Of a stretch of DNA of 64,000 nt, positions 23,701 to 36,497 are shown piece by piece. Positions within the stretch are counted from its first letter, which is position 1. Every line of letters starts with the position of its first letter. Both the position numbers and the translations under genes were made by a program. The notes beneath the pieces were generated by a model, which was not told where the DNA came from, did no database searches, and saw only the letters and a program-made list of their open reading frames with translations. Where the stretch lies: NCBI GenBank assembly GCA_016802295.1, contig JAESIW010000020.1, positions 4,193,710 through 4,257,709 of the forward strand, in the 5' to 3' direction. This DNA is from Brachionus rotundiformis. Lineage: Eukaryota; Rotifera; Eurotatoria; Ploima; Brachionidae.

Positions 23701-26700
23701 ATCTATTTAAATCATAAAATTCATAAAACTTAAATCTTTAAAATTTATAATTAATTGAAAAATATCAATTAAAAAAATTAATTTTAAATTATTAGAAGGC
23801 TTATTCGACCTCGAAAAGAAAATTAATTTTTGTCTGAAACCATATTCCACATTTGAAATTTTAGAAATTAATTTTCAAATTTGATTTATAACTGATATAA
23901 AAATATCTCTTTATTATAAAAAAGCTAAACTAATATGACATTTGATTTATTAAATGTTAGACGTAAGCTTACTACTACGAACTTCCGATTCTTTCAAATG
24001 AAAAAAGAATTGACATTGCTGGTATTTTAATTATTAAGAGAATAATTTAACGCTAATATTATTATTAATATCGTTTTTATAGATTGATTTTATTTCAGAA
24101 AATTAATGGAAATTGAAAAATAGATTTGCGTTCAAATATTTAAATGGAAATATGACGAACAATTTTAGATGAAGCGTTATATATTTAGTCAAATTGAAAG
24201 TGTAACGCTTTTACTGATACTGAAACATTTTGATGATATCAGGAAGGTTAAGATTATTTATTATATAATTTTTCAAGCTTAAATTATATTTTTGCTTGAT
24301 TGAAATTTTTAAATTATCGTTTATAATTTATTTTTAAGATTATTACTCTGTCTTTTCTCAACTATAAAATATGAAAATCTTGATATGAAAAAAAATGTAA
24401 AGAATTATTGAATGGTTTAATATGTCTAAATATTTCATGGTTGATACTTAAAACAATTTTAGAAAATTTCACAATAAATTAGCAAATAAAATTTATTTAC
24501 GAATTAGATAGATAGATTTTCGAAATTAGATTTAAATTAAAAACTGTTATATAGATTAAAATATTTATCATTTAAAGCAGATTATCTAGTCATAGATGAA
24601 ATTATAAATTATGAATATCTATATGTAAAAAATGAATTTAAATGAATTTTTTATTTAAACATGCTCAAAAAATCTTGATTAATTAATTTTTACACAAGTA
24701 TAGTTTTACCAGACGCTTTTCAGTCTAATATAAGACAAGCTAAATTTATTAGTAAAATCTGATCTAACTTTTATAGCAAAACGATAGTTGAAGGAAATAG
24801 AATATTTTTTAAAACTCAGATACTTTGAAAGGAGAGCTCAATCTCTCGTTCAATCTAGTGAATATTTTGATGCTTATTTTATTAAAATTTCTTGGTTCTT
24901 TTTTCAATAGAAATATCTTTATAAGTAAAAAAACCAGACATTTAATTTCATGAATTTAAAATACAATTATTTATAAGCTAAATGAGAGACCAAAGTCTGA
25001 TTTAAACTATCAAAAAAACAGAATTCAAAATAATGGAATTTATAAAAAATCTGATTAAGTGTATGATGTCAATTTTGAAAGAAAAAATTGAATTAACTTG
25101 GAATAAATCAAATTAGCATTTTTAAGTTTTTTTAAACATTTCGATTACAATGCACTTAAAATTCAATTTTATGAACTTATCTTGCTTCAAATAAAACATT
25201 TAGTCTTTGGAATTATTTAAAATGTCTGATTTTGTTGTTGGAAAAATTAATTCTAATAAAAAATTAACAATATCAGAAATTTTTTTAAATAATTGATTAC
25301 TAAACTTCAGTAAAGAACTAGAATTTTTTCTTAAATAAAGTCGAGTATTTAATTGCTTTATTTTTAAATGAAATACTTTTTTGAAAAAATATTCCAAATC
25401 TTTTTCCAAAGGATTATATAGATTATATAAGTAATTACATTTTTACGCATTATTTTTCATCGAAAAATATCATGCTAGTATGATTAAAACATATTTTAAT
25501 TATATTTATTAATTAGCTAATTTTTCAATTTTTTTAAAGCTAAAATCTAATTAAAATCTTTCAGATATTCATGTATTATTTAAAGTAAATATTATCCGAA
25601 ACTGAATAAATAGTCCTATTAAATAATTTTTTTAGTCCAAATATGAATATTTATGAAATTAATTTAAAAAAATGAAGCAATTTTTTAGTAAAACGGACAT
25701 TATTTAGTAAAAATATTAATTAATATTTATAAACAAAGCATTATCTTATTTAACTTATTTTCTTAACTGATATTCTTTAAAAGCTTATAACATTATTAAA
25801 AATAAATGAGAATTATTTTTGAAATAACTCATTAGAAGTATTTATCTTTGAAATCATTACGTAGGAAAGTCGAATTAAAACTAGTTGATTTCTTAGTTGA
25901 CTTAATTTTAAACAATATAAAATTTAACCCTAATAGTAAAACTTTTTTTTTTATTCTTAAAATTTGGTTTAAGAATTTTATTTAGAGATAATTTTTTCTC
26001 TTTTTGATGAAATGATAAAATCGCTTGATTAGAAAAATCTTTTTATCTTCCTTTTTTTCCATAGTTAATCATTTGCTTCAGGATACCAGTTAAAATTAAA
26101 TCTAAATCATGACATGCAAACAAAAAAATAATACCTATTTTACATATCAGTTAATCAAATTCAATTAAAATTAATTACAAAAACGAATATTATTTAATAA
26201 CTGCTATTTTGGGTATTTTTATTAGATGAAAATCAAAAAAAAATATACTATTAATAATATTTAGCGAAAAAAATGATTCAAATATAAAAATAATGAATAA
26301 TTGATATTTGTTTTTAAATTTTAGTCAAAGCATTTATTAAAAACCTTCTAACATTCTTTTATTCCCACCTAAAGCTATTTCATTTGGAAATTTTGATCAA
26401 TAAATATAGTAAATTTGAAAATAAAGAATAAAAATTTTTGTCAATAATATTGATAGCTAGTATTCAATAAATTTTAAAGAAAAAAAATACATAAAAGAAA
26501 ATTCAGAAAAATTCTAGCCTTCTTGTTTTATTTGAATAATAAAAAAAACAAGTTCAAAATTTTATTTAAAAAAAATAAATAAAAAATTAAAAAAGTTTAT
26601 GATTGACTTGTCAAAATCTTGAAATAAAAAAAATATTTAATGGCTCTTCCATAGATGAACATATCAAGTATCAGTACTTTTTCTTCAATTCTACCTTCCA

Positions 26701-26794
26701 ATTTTGGGTTGTAAATAAAATTTTGCCAAGATTTAATTCTCTGAAAAAATGCTTTGAATAAACCGGACTGTCATACAATTCTTACAAAGTAGAC
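20716..26794. other. Gene-free AT-rich stretch
   Basis: About 6 kb without a recognised exon, RNA gene or repeat. It should include the globin promoter at its left end and the 3' UTR of the LRR gene at its right end (an AATAAA on the minus strand lies near 26526). The frame at 25200-25409 (-) begins with TTG and looks like chance. Confidence 0.55.
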
Positions 26795-28852
26795 CTATTC
26801 GTCGCAAGGGTAGCCTGTATTAGTTGCATGGTATACATATTTGCTTCGGTTACAAAACAGATAGATTCCAATCATGAAAGACAAAATTGAAATTAAGAAA
26901 ACAACTGAAAGAAATACACAAATTATCATGATGCAATTATCATCTGATAATGAATTGCAAAAAGAATTGGATTTTGTTATTTCAGCTGCTTCTCTGATCA
27001 CTTCTTTAGATTCTGACGATTCGGAGTATGTCTCATAACTTGTTAAATTATCTTCTTGTTTGCTGGTGAATTTTTCTTCTATTTGTAGTTTTAAATCCGA
27101 CTTTATCGGTTCCTGATAAACTAGTTTCCTGTATAAACAAGAATTGTTTACCAGACTCAAGTCTATTCTTTGAAAGCAGTCTTTTATTAAATTCTGAGGA
27201 CAATTTATCTTAGAATCAAATAAAGGTTTTGATATAACATTTGGATCTTTTTCGTTTACTTCTAGATTTTTAATTTCTGCAAAGTACCTATTTGTGTCCT
27301 CAATGTATCTATTTAAATTATCTTTCTCTGCTGAAAGACATGGTTTGTACCATTTAGTGACATCATTATCAGCCCACGAACTAATAAAATTTACATATTT
27401 GACAAAACAATTGCATCTCTGATCGGGATCTATGACTATTTGAGTCCCACATTTGAAGTAAGAGAGAAGGCACAGATCACTGTTTTCAAAATTGAACCAA
27501 TCTGTCTCAGCTTGACTAATAATGTCAAGTCGATTCAAATTTAGAACATGCTTAAAAGTATCCATATCAAAATTTTTGAATGGATTGTACGAAACGTAAA
27601 GTTCTTTAAGATTTTTTAAACCAAAAAATGTGTCTTTCTCCAGTTGGTTTAGCTTGTTATAATTTAGATCCAAGATCTCCAAATTTTCCAAGTATTTGAA
27701 AGCTTGATTCTCAATTTGGAAAATTTTGTTTTGACCAAGTTTCAAAATTCTTAAATCATCCAAATTTGAACCAAATATGTCCGAACTTATTTTTTCCAAG
27801 TTATTATTCTCTAGTGATATTTCATGTAAAAATTTAAGCTCGCTGAAAGAGTTCTGGTCTAAATCTTCAATTTCATTTGAATTTAGATTTATGATTTTTA
27901 GTTTGGGAAAGTTTTTAAAATAATTTAATTGACTTAAACTTTGTAAATTGTTATTTTTGAATATGAATTGCTGTAAATTTTTGTAAAATTTGCTTATTTG
28001 AATATCGAATTCGGGATTCTGATGAAATTTTAAATTGGAAATTTCTAGATTTTCCAGACTATCATAACTTGGAAGAACATCAAAATTCCAATCAAATTCT
28101 ACTCCGAAAAGTTTAATTGACTTGATGTGTGGATTGGTTTTATGTTCTGGATTCATGTCATTGGGATACTTTGAGTCTTGGCCGAATCTAAGACGACATT
28201 TTCCTTCAAAGCTATGGCATTCAATGCAATAGCACCCAATTATAAGCTCGTTTATGACCGAACTGATGAAGGCGTCCTTGTGAAATGTAAGTTGGTTAAA
28301 AGGCCCTTCTATTAGGAATATATCAGTTGTTTTTAGGTTAAAAAATGCATATTTATCGACTCCAAAGTCGTATACTTCTGGTAATTCGAAAACTATTGTT
28401 TCTATGGTTTTTGAGGTATTTTCATCGGTGAATGCAAACGATGGTATATAAAGGAAATTTTTCAGTGCTAGTCTGACAAATGGTGAGCTGAAGATTTGAA
28501 AATCCGGAAAATATAAATAGAAAATTTTTTGATTATTTTTATAGCGTTTTTTGTTCAGTTCAAAGTTGGCATTCATGTCTCCATAGTCATCAAAATCGAC
28601 CAGTCTTTCAATGGTCACATTGTCATAAAATATAGGTCTGAGACCAGAATCCAAGTCTTTGGTCTCCATCCTGATTATATTTGAACTGTAAATGCAGCGC
28701 AGTTGAAGATTCTTTGTACATTCACATATTTGCTGACGTCTGTCCCGAGGTATTGGAGCACATGTGTTGTTCGATACCACTGCTTGTGAATAATCGAAAT
28801 AGGTTAAAATCAAAAATATACACAAATTATAGAATATCAAATAATTGTTCAT
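26795..28852 (-). CDS. Leucine-rich-repeat type I membrane protein
   Basis: One uninterrupted exon, 685 residues, starting at an ATG followed by a signal peptide (about residues 1-24, hydrophobic LCIFLILTYF). A Cys-rich N-terminal region (NNTCAPIPRDRRQQICEC, later CYCIECHSFEGKC) comes before LRRs at about 265-445, with typical LxxLxLxxNxL steps such as LKIINLNSNEIEDL, LRILKLGQNKIFQI and LEILDLNYNKLNQL. A second Cys-rich part after the repeats (CLLSYFKC, RCNC) looks like a degenerate C-terminal cap. A Ser/Glu-rich stalk leads to one membrane helix (MIICVFLSVVFLISILSFMIG, about 645-666) and a tail of about 19 residues with no signalling motif. A cell-surface recognition or adhesion protein is likely. 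I cannot match it to a named LRR protein, and the ectodomain may be lineage-specific. Confidence 0.88.
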   Translation of the reverse strand: MNNYLIFYNLCIFLILTYFDYSQAVVSNNTCAPIPRDRRQQICECTKNLQLRCIYSSNIIRMETKDLDSGLRPIFYDNVTIERLVDFDDYGDMNANFELNKKRYKNNQKIFYLYFPDFQIFSSPFVRLALKNFLYIPSFAFTDENTSKTIETIVFELPEVYDFGVDKYAFFNLKTTDIFLIEGPFNQLTFHKDAFISSVINELIIGCYCIECHSFEGKCRLRFGQDSKYPNDMNPEHKTNPHIKSIKLFGVEFDWNFDVLPSYDSLENLEISNLKFHQNPEFDIQISKFYKNLQQFIFKNNNLQSLSQLNYFKNFPKLKIINLNSNEIEDLDQNSFSELKFLHEISLENNNLEKISSDIFGSNLDDLRILKLGQNKIFQIENQAFKYLENLEILDLNYNKLNQLEKDTFFGLKNLKELYVSYNPFKNFDMDTFKHVLNLNRLDIISQAETDWFNFENSDLCLLSYFKCGTQIVIDPDQRCNCFVKYVNFISSWADNDVTKWYKPCLSAEKDNLNRYIEDTNRYFAEIKNLEVNEKDPNVISKPLFDSKINCPQNLIKDCFQRIDLSLVNNSCLYRKLVYQEPIKSDLKLQIEEKFTSKQEDNLTSYETYSESSESKEVIREAAEITKSNSFCNSLSDDNCIMIICVFLSVVFLISILSFMIGIYLFCNRSKYVYHATNTGYPCDE

Positions 28853-31800
28853 TTTTCATTGTCTGAATAGAAAATATCTTAAAATAATAAAGATACATTT
28901 TAGTTTCCAATTTAATAAAAAATGAAAATCATGACATTTTGAGTAATTTTTTTTCTCAAGATTTGTTCAGTCAATATTTTATCTACAATACAAATCGTAA
29001 ATTTTACGTAATTCTATATCTGATAATTAACGTGCTGCCAAGTGCCCAATAAGAACTTTGTCTAAATCAAAAATTTAATTAAATTTTTCCTAATAAAGAA
29101 TCACAATCGGTGTATTTTGTAATCGAGAAGAAAATTCTAATTTCATTTAACTTTACAAAATTAATAAATTACTAAATAAACTTAAAGATTTTTAAACATT
29201 TTTATATTTATCATGTAAAGCCAAATATTATTTTTTTAAATTAGTAAATTAGTAATTCATTCAATTTATTAAACTGATTAATAACTTAAATGTTTGATAA
29301 GTCAAAATATTTTATTGCTTTCAGCTATTACCAACATACTATTTAACAAATAAAATACTTAATTACTAAACTTAAGATATAAGGTAATTTATAAAAATGT
29401 TCATTTATTTATTTTTACGTTTTGCTAATAGTTTTTTAAAAATTCAATGATTATTATTTAAATAGAATTTTGTTAACTCATGAAAAGATAAAATTAAAAC
29501 AAAATTAAATTAGTTATGAAACATAATCTAAAAAATGTGTTAGAAATTGTTTGTCAAAAAAAAAGATTTTGATTACAGTAGCTCTAATTTTATTTTTAAT
29601 TACACTTTTATTTCAATTTTTTTTATAAAAATAAACAAAATTTTCAGTTTTATTTTTCAAATACTTAAAAAAAATCGAAAATAAAGGTGTTATCATTTTT
29701 TAAGATAAAGTTTAAGGCTAAAGAATTAAAAAAAAAAGAAGTTACCATAGAATCATTTAAAATTTATATCATTTATTATTATGATTAAATAATAGGAAAA
29801 AAAGAAAAATATTTAATTTTGAAGTGAAAAATAAATAAGATTTGATAATTAATTATCTTTAAATTATTTCGACATTAATTTTAATAACTTAATGTTATCC
29901 ATGTAATTTGATTCTCGCATAAGGTTTTCATCAAGAAAAAATAGCTAAAAGATTTCATTATTAAAAAATTATTAAAAAAGGAAAGAAGGTACAATAAGTA
30001 ATATCCAATTTATCATACAAGAATTAGCTTAAAATTTTGAAAAATTTCGATTGATAAAACTATTTGAGAAAATCTTTGGAAAAAAACTTTGCTAAGTTAG
30101 AGACTCTTTTGAAAAATAAGCAAGAAAAAATACGTAAAGCATCGAAAATACACTTTTCATCGTGTTAAATTTCTTTTAATGATTTACGATTATAAATTTT
30201 GATAAAATTTTTATTAAAGAGTTATTTTGATTAGCTTTATATTTTTTACTTTAAATTTTTTGTTTATTTAAATTAAATCGATAAGTCAATAATATTTGTC
30301 TAAATTATAATCCATCATAATTCTTTAAATTCTACTTTTTAAAACAAAACTTGGTCAAAACTAGCGTAAAAATTTTCCAATTTAATGCTGGTTAAAATAT
30401 AAATCGATTTCTAAAATATTCGACTTCGACAATCAAACGATCCTTAAAAACCTCATTAAACGTTTTTAAACAAAAAATTTTTCTTAAAAATATTCAGATA
30501 TTTTATCTGACCAGCAAAGCTTTTACCAATGCTGATAAAGACCTTATTATTTAACTATCATTTTCTCAATTATACAGCCTATCTTTTATCATTCAAAAGA
30601 GCTTGTAAATCAATTTTAAACTTAAAATCTAAAACGTTTAATTTTTGGCTTTTTCTTTCCAACAGAGATATTAAATGTAGAGATAAACATGTTTTTAAAA
30701 TTATTTTTCATTATTCTCAAATGAATTCAAAGGTAAAAACTATGACTTTTCCTTTAAAATTTTGAAAATTGAAATTATTAATTTAATAGAGCTAGAAAAA
30801 TAGGTTTATTTTTTATTTAAAAATTACTTTTTTTCTAGCTATAATTAAAATTTCAAAGCATTTAGCTTGTATTATGAAATACTTGATATCGCATCCAATT
30901 TGGCACTTGTAGCAATTTGACTGATTTTAATTTAACCAAGCTATTCTATTTTTAAAAACTTGATATAGAGCAAATCAACCTTTTGAGTTAAGCTTTGTAA
31001 AAAATCAAACTTTGGTTACCTGTAGCAATATTCTAATTTTAGCTTTCCAATTCCGATTAGTAATAAAAAAATAATAAAAGTTATTTAAAAAAGAGTGTCC
31101 GATCGGAAAATCTAATCAAGTCAACAATTAGTGTTTTTGTTGCTATAATAACTTTAAAAATCAATTAAAAATTAATTTAAATTTTATTAACTAAAAAAAA
31201 AGATTAAAAAAAGTTATTAATCTTAGAATAAATCGAGAATTCAGAATTCTCCTTAGTAAAACGCTTCAAATTATTAACTTAATTTGTTGTTTTTCTTTGG
31301 AGCTCTTTTTGGTTAAATACCAAAAATACTAACATTTGAAAAAAATTTACACAGATATCGACATAAGTTACTGCCACTAGGCATATCAATAGATTTAGTT
31401 TTTAAACAGGTTAATATTTTAACTTGATTGATTTACAGACCCGCTAAATAATACTGAAATTATTTAGCATATCATTCTAAAAATTAAATAAACTTTGTTT
31501 CTTTTTTAAGATCGAATTTATTTAATTAGGATTTGTTTGCTGTTATTTAAAAACCGCACATGGCTTTTATTGATCTATGAATAATATTTTTCTAACAATA
31601 GACAAAATTAGTTATTTTATAAACAAATATTTTTTTTTTAAAAATAGGATTATTCGACTAAATATGTGTGTATTTTTAATTTTATCTTAAAAATTGAATC
31701 GATTATTGTTCCCGACTGTAAATAAAAATTGTATTTAAAAATTTCCTTTGAAATTCACTTAGACCATAATTGTATTTTTATGTCTTATTTTTGGATGTTA

Positions 31801-34800
31801 AAAAGCTTAACTAGCTGAAGAAAAGCTATAAAAAATTATTAAATTAATTATTTAATTCAAACAATAAAAATGTCTTTAAATTCTTTGAAAAATACATCAA
31901 AGATATTAAAACAAAGTACAGGACCAGCGCATAAAAGACACACACAATTCTTTTTTATATCTAATTTGAAAATATAAAATCAAAGCCTCTTGTAATTAGT
32001 ATTATTTTGAAAAATAAATAATTTATCTTGAAAAAGTACTTCAAATATCTAGAAACATCTTAAAAAATTAAATTATCAATAAATGAAATTGGACAAAAGT
32101 AAAGATAAAGAACTAGTTAATTTGTCGTGATTTATTTTTAAAATTCATATTTTAAGTGCATCCGATTTTTATCAAATTAACTATCAAGTTTCGTATGCAT
32201 GACCAAACTCACGGAAATATCAAGTATCAAGGAATAATAATTTCGTAATATTAAGCAATCCTATTTGTATTGATACATAAAAACGAATTAAAAATACACA
32301 AATCGCTATTAATAATAAATTAGATAAGTAAATTTATTTTCTTGTTTTAAAACTGAAAATATTTTTAAATTTTGTTAAAAAAATAAAAAATAAAATTAGT
32401 TATGTCACTAAAAATACTTTTATAAATAACGAAATATGATTCGATATCCTAAACTAAAAATTAAATTAAACACGATTTAAATCCAATTCAAATAATATAT
32501 GGCAATCATGATCGACCCAAATAGGACTTGATAAATGTTTACCTTAGATTTGATTAGTTTGGGATTACACATTGAGTCTATTTTTACAAATTTTTTCATT
32601 AAGTTTTGAAGTTTAGTTTTGTGATTGTCGTGAATAGACGACATAAATCGCGCTCAAAATTAAATGGCTTAACATACCAGAGAAAAATTTGGCAGCTCGA
32701 CTAAACTTAATTAAGAGTAAATATATTTTGTTTAGATTATTTTTCGAGCCTGCCTTTACACAAAATACAATTAAAATTATATCAAAACTTAATTTAACTT
32801 GTTCGTAAACTTATCACAAATAGTAGAATGATAGTGATTTTTGGTTTAGCTGTTTTGTTTTTTTAATATTTTATTGCGTAAGTTTGTTATTGATTCCTAA
32901 TGAAGAGCAAAATAGCTTGATCATTGATTGGTGTAATTAATTTTGAACCAAAAAGTAACCATGTTTTTTTAAATACTCTAATAGACCTTTTGGCTGAATA
33001 TGATTTTATCTAAGTTTAGGTTTAAATTTTTAGAATTTTATCTACTTTTTTAATTATTCTTATATATTAAAAAAATGCTCAAGATTAATTTTAAAATCTA
33101 AAAATTTTTTATGTATATTTATGATTGAAAATTGTTCATTTTAAGAGAATAAAATTTAAAAGCCAAAATCAATTAATGTTAGCTATATAATTACAATTTC
33201 TAAGCGTTAATAGAGAAAGACTTCTTGTAAGCTTTCTTATGGATTCTTTTCTTAATAAACAATTATCTAAACAAGATAAAATTTTAAAACAAGCAAAAAT
33301 TTATTAGTAAGTTATCTATAATTTTTTATTAAGATTAATATACGAGTTTCATACCGATTAAATATAATCAGCATTCTTTCTTGATTAATTTTTTTCGAAC
33401 TTAATAATTTTATTCTTTTCTTTTTCCATCTGGCTATATAGACATTTCAAATCAGTTTTAGGCTTCAATTATGGCATTAAATTGAGAAGTCATAAAACTT
33501 TCAATTCTTTTGATACTTTAGCTAGGTATCTTTAAAAATTAATAAGGATTTAATTACTTTTTAGGGCTCACATCTTTGTAATAAACCTTTTAAAAACAAA
33601 ATTTCTATTTAAAGTTGGTAATATTTTTTATATTTAGATCACTTAAATCTAAAACCTATTTTTGAATTTAAGCTTTGGATCCTATTCAAAAAATGTCCTG
33701 TATTCTGCCATTTGAACAAAAATCACGTACCACATAAAATGTATTTTGATTTTGGGGCTTAATATACAAAATTGACAGCCAGATAGAAAATAATAAAAAA
33801 TACTAAGAACGTCTGAAAAATATCCTAAATTATCACGCAAAAATGGAATTATTTGGCTTTATCCATTTAGACAATTGATGTGAATAAAATACAAAGTTGA
33901 AAAAATTATAAATAGAAAAGACAACTTAATTTTTGTGAATATTTATATTTCTAGTTACTTATAATTAACAATGCAAAGTTTATTAAAAAACTAAAATTAA
34001 TTTATTACATAAACATCTTTCTTTTTTTGAGATAATTTAACATGTAATTTTATTCTATAATATTAAAAAAAGCACTTAGTTTTGACCTAAAGCACTGCTG
34101 ATTAATTGATTTTGTCATTTTAATTGATCTGACCAAAAATCCAATTCTAGCTTTATCCATTTACTTTTGATATTAAATGTTTCAAGGCTCAAATTGGTAA
34201 AAAAAAAATCAAACTGAATAAATAAAGACTATAATGGTAAAAATTGGAAAGATTCAAACTCTCGCTGACATAGAGCACTATCCATCAGGAACTAATACTA
34301 TTATTACGTGCTTATTAAACCAGTATAACAATTTACAATTTGATCTTTGATTTTTAAATGACCAAACTTCCAGATAAATTTTCTTATTAGAGTGAAGCAT
34401 TTTTATTTGTTATATTTTGGCTGCAATTGGTAAAAAAATAATTTAGATATATTGAAATTTTTAAATAAAAGCTAAAGATTAAGTACTAATTTCAAATTAA
34501 ATTTTAGTATTTTTAATTAAGTTTAGGTGAGACCAAAGAAAGGCTACTTATATAGGATTATTAAGATCTATGATGAAGAATGAAAGCAAAAGAGACATAT
34601 AAGTTTTTTGACCGGTTTGCACGTACTGTACATTTCATAAAAGACCACTTAAAAATCTAATTAAACCGAGATATTGCCTGAAAAAAATTTTTGATAAAAA
34701 TGTTTAAAGAAAAGCTCATGGATGGTATGGTAAGCGAAAGATTTTTTAATACAATTTTCATTTAAATTGATTTATGCTTTATCTTTCAATAACAAAGAAA

Positions 34801-34984
34801 GTTTAATTATACTGTTGGTTCTATAGAAGTTTTTTAAGACAAATGTACTTAAGTGATTAAAGGGAATTGCATGGTATAAAAAATCAAAATAACATCACCA
34901 AACAATATTGAAATAGTCTTTCTGTCTACGTTGATCATCAGTTAAATTAGTCTTGGGAACCAATCCAGCCAAAATTTTTAAAAA
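28853..34984. other. Gene-free AT-rich stretch
   Basis: About 6.1 kb. The part nearest 28853 should hold the promoter and leader of the LRR gene. An open frame of 78 codons at 30529-30765 (+) has the Phe/Leu/Lys composition of translated AT-rich DNA and is not called a gene. I see nothing else that can be supported. Confidence 0.55.
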
Positions 34985-35348
34985 CCGTGACCATGTCCGC
35001 TTAACCAGCCAACTATTTTACGGACGGTCTTGAATTCGGTCTTTTTGGCGGTCCAAAATTAAGATCGTATAAAAATACAGCCAAAAAAATATTGTTTTTA
35101 AAATAAATTTAAAAAATAAACTAAAAAAAAATTTTTTAGACATATTTTTATTTTGCTCATTATTCAAATTTTAAATTTAAAATAAAATAATTTAATAAAA
35201 ATTCATCCTTTTAGTTTATTTTTTTAAATTTATTTTATAACCAATATTTTAGGCCGTTCGTCTTCGTTTGGCCGTATTTTTATACGGTTCTAAAATTTGG
35301 ACCGTCCGACTGACCATCCGTCAAATGGACCGGTTTCGTCTGGCCGCA
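34985..35348. mobile_element. Foldback (MITE-like) inverted-repeat element
   Basis: Two long inverted arms flank a loop of about 90 bases. The inner arms are 35049-35123 and 35211-35304. They share the outer block starting CGGTCCAAA, the block CGTATAAAAATAC and its complement, and an AT block reading AAAATAAATTTAAAAA in both. The right arm carries an extra insertion of about 17 bases. Weaker similarity extends outward, with TTTACGGACGGTC against TTTGACGGATGGTC. The arms are much richer in CG-containing motifs than the flanks. There is no coding capacity, so this is probably a non-autonomous DNA element or other hairpin-forming repeat. Exact ends and a target-site duplication could not be fixed by eye. 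Confidence 0.7.
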
Positions 35349-36497
35349 TAAAACACCAATTTGAATTTAAAAAAAATATAAAAAGAATAGAGACTTATTT
35401 TCATGTAAATATGTCTAATGAAAATTTTTTTAATTTTTGAATGACAATAACGATTTGATGCTAAAACTAACTTGTAATTTCTTAGGTATTTAATAAGGTT
35501 GAAAAAGCTTGGAAACGCCTCGAAAATTTTGATTTAATTTATTAGTATCATTAAAATATTTGTGTTTTGAGAACATATTAGATGGTGTATTTGATCCTAA
35601 GAGCATGTTGATGCTAATTCGAAAATCTAATGATTTTAAAGTTCTAATTTTCTAAAAAATTTTATTCTGACATCTTGTCTGATTTTTCAGCAATTCTTAT
35701 GCATCTTTTTTTAAGTATTCAATATTAAAAAAGGAAAAAAGATTTTCTTTTTTGTTATAAATCATTTTTGCTTTTCATAAGTTATCTGCGAATTAAACTA
35801 GCATTTTTGAAATAATTTTAATTTTGTCTTCCTTTAGGACTTATAACTTGTTGAATAAGCTTTAAAAATAAAAAATGATAATTATAATTAAAGGCAATTT
35901 GTTTAGGTTAAATTAATATTTAAGACATGAAGAATTACCATCAACTAAAAAGTTTAAAATTAATGTATAGTTTAAAATAAATGTTTTCAAAAGTTTGAAA
36001 GAAATTTGGAAACTTTTGAATTGAAATCAATCTTAATATCTTTAGAACAAATAGTTTTTTTTTGAATACTGTCAATTTCATATTATTTAAATCTATATCA
36101 CTCTATAATATCACTTTTTGATTTTTCTTAAATATTTTTGATTTGAAAAAATGCCTGGTGCTTTTGGTGTTAAAAATAGGGTGCAAAAATATCAAAATCT
36201 AAACATAATCTCATATTAATAGATAATAATATTTATAAATTTTTTTTATTCAAACAAAGCCAAAAATTAGCTTGGACAAAAAGGTCAATTTATTTTTTAA
36301 TTTTAATATTAAGATTTTATTTTAATTCGTATTAAAATTTGAGAAAATTTTTAAAATTCATAAAGCTGGTAACATAATTTAAGACTGTACAAAATTTAAA
36401 ACAAACTTTTAAAAATAGAAAAAAAAATAAAAGGTAAAAGCTGAACAAGAACTATCTGGGACGAATTTTTCATTTTTCAAAAAGTATTCTCAAAAAG
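35349..36497. other. Intergenic, downstream of PPTC7
   Basis: About 1.1 kb of AT-rich DNA; it includes the 3' UTR of the phosphatase gene. Nothing else recognised. Confidence 0.5.

Noticed and set aside
25200..25409. 69-codon minus-strand frame
   Set aside because: TTG start, Lys/Asn/Leu/Phe bias, no splice or family support.
30529..30765. 78-codon plus-strand frame
   Set aside because: Low-complexity composition and no family resemblance despite an ATG.
34240..34320. tRNA-like B-box (minus strand GAGAGTTTGAATCTTTC forms a T-arm-like hairpin)
   Set aside because: No matching acceptor stem, D-arm or seven-base anticodon loop could be folded upstream.
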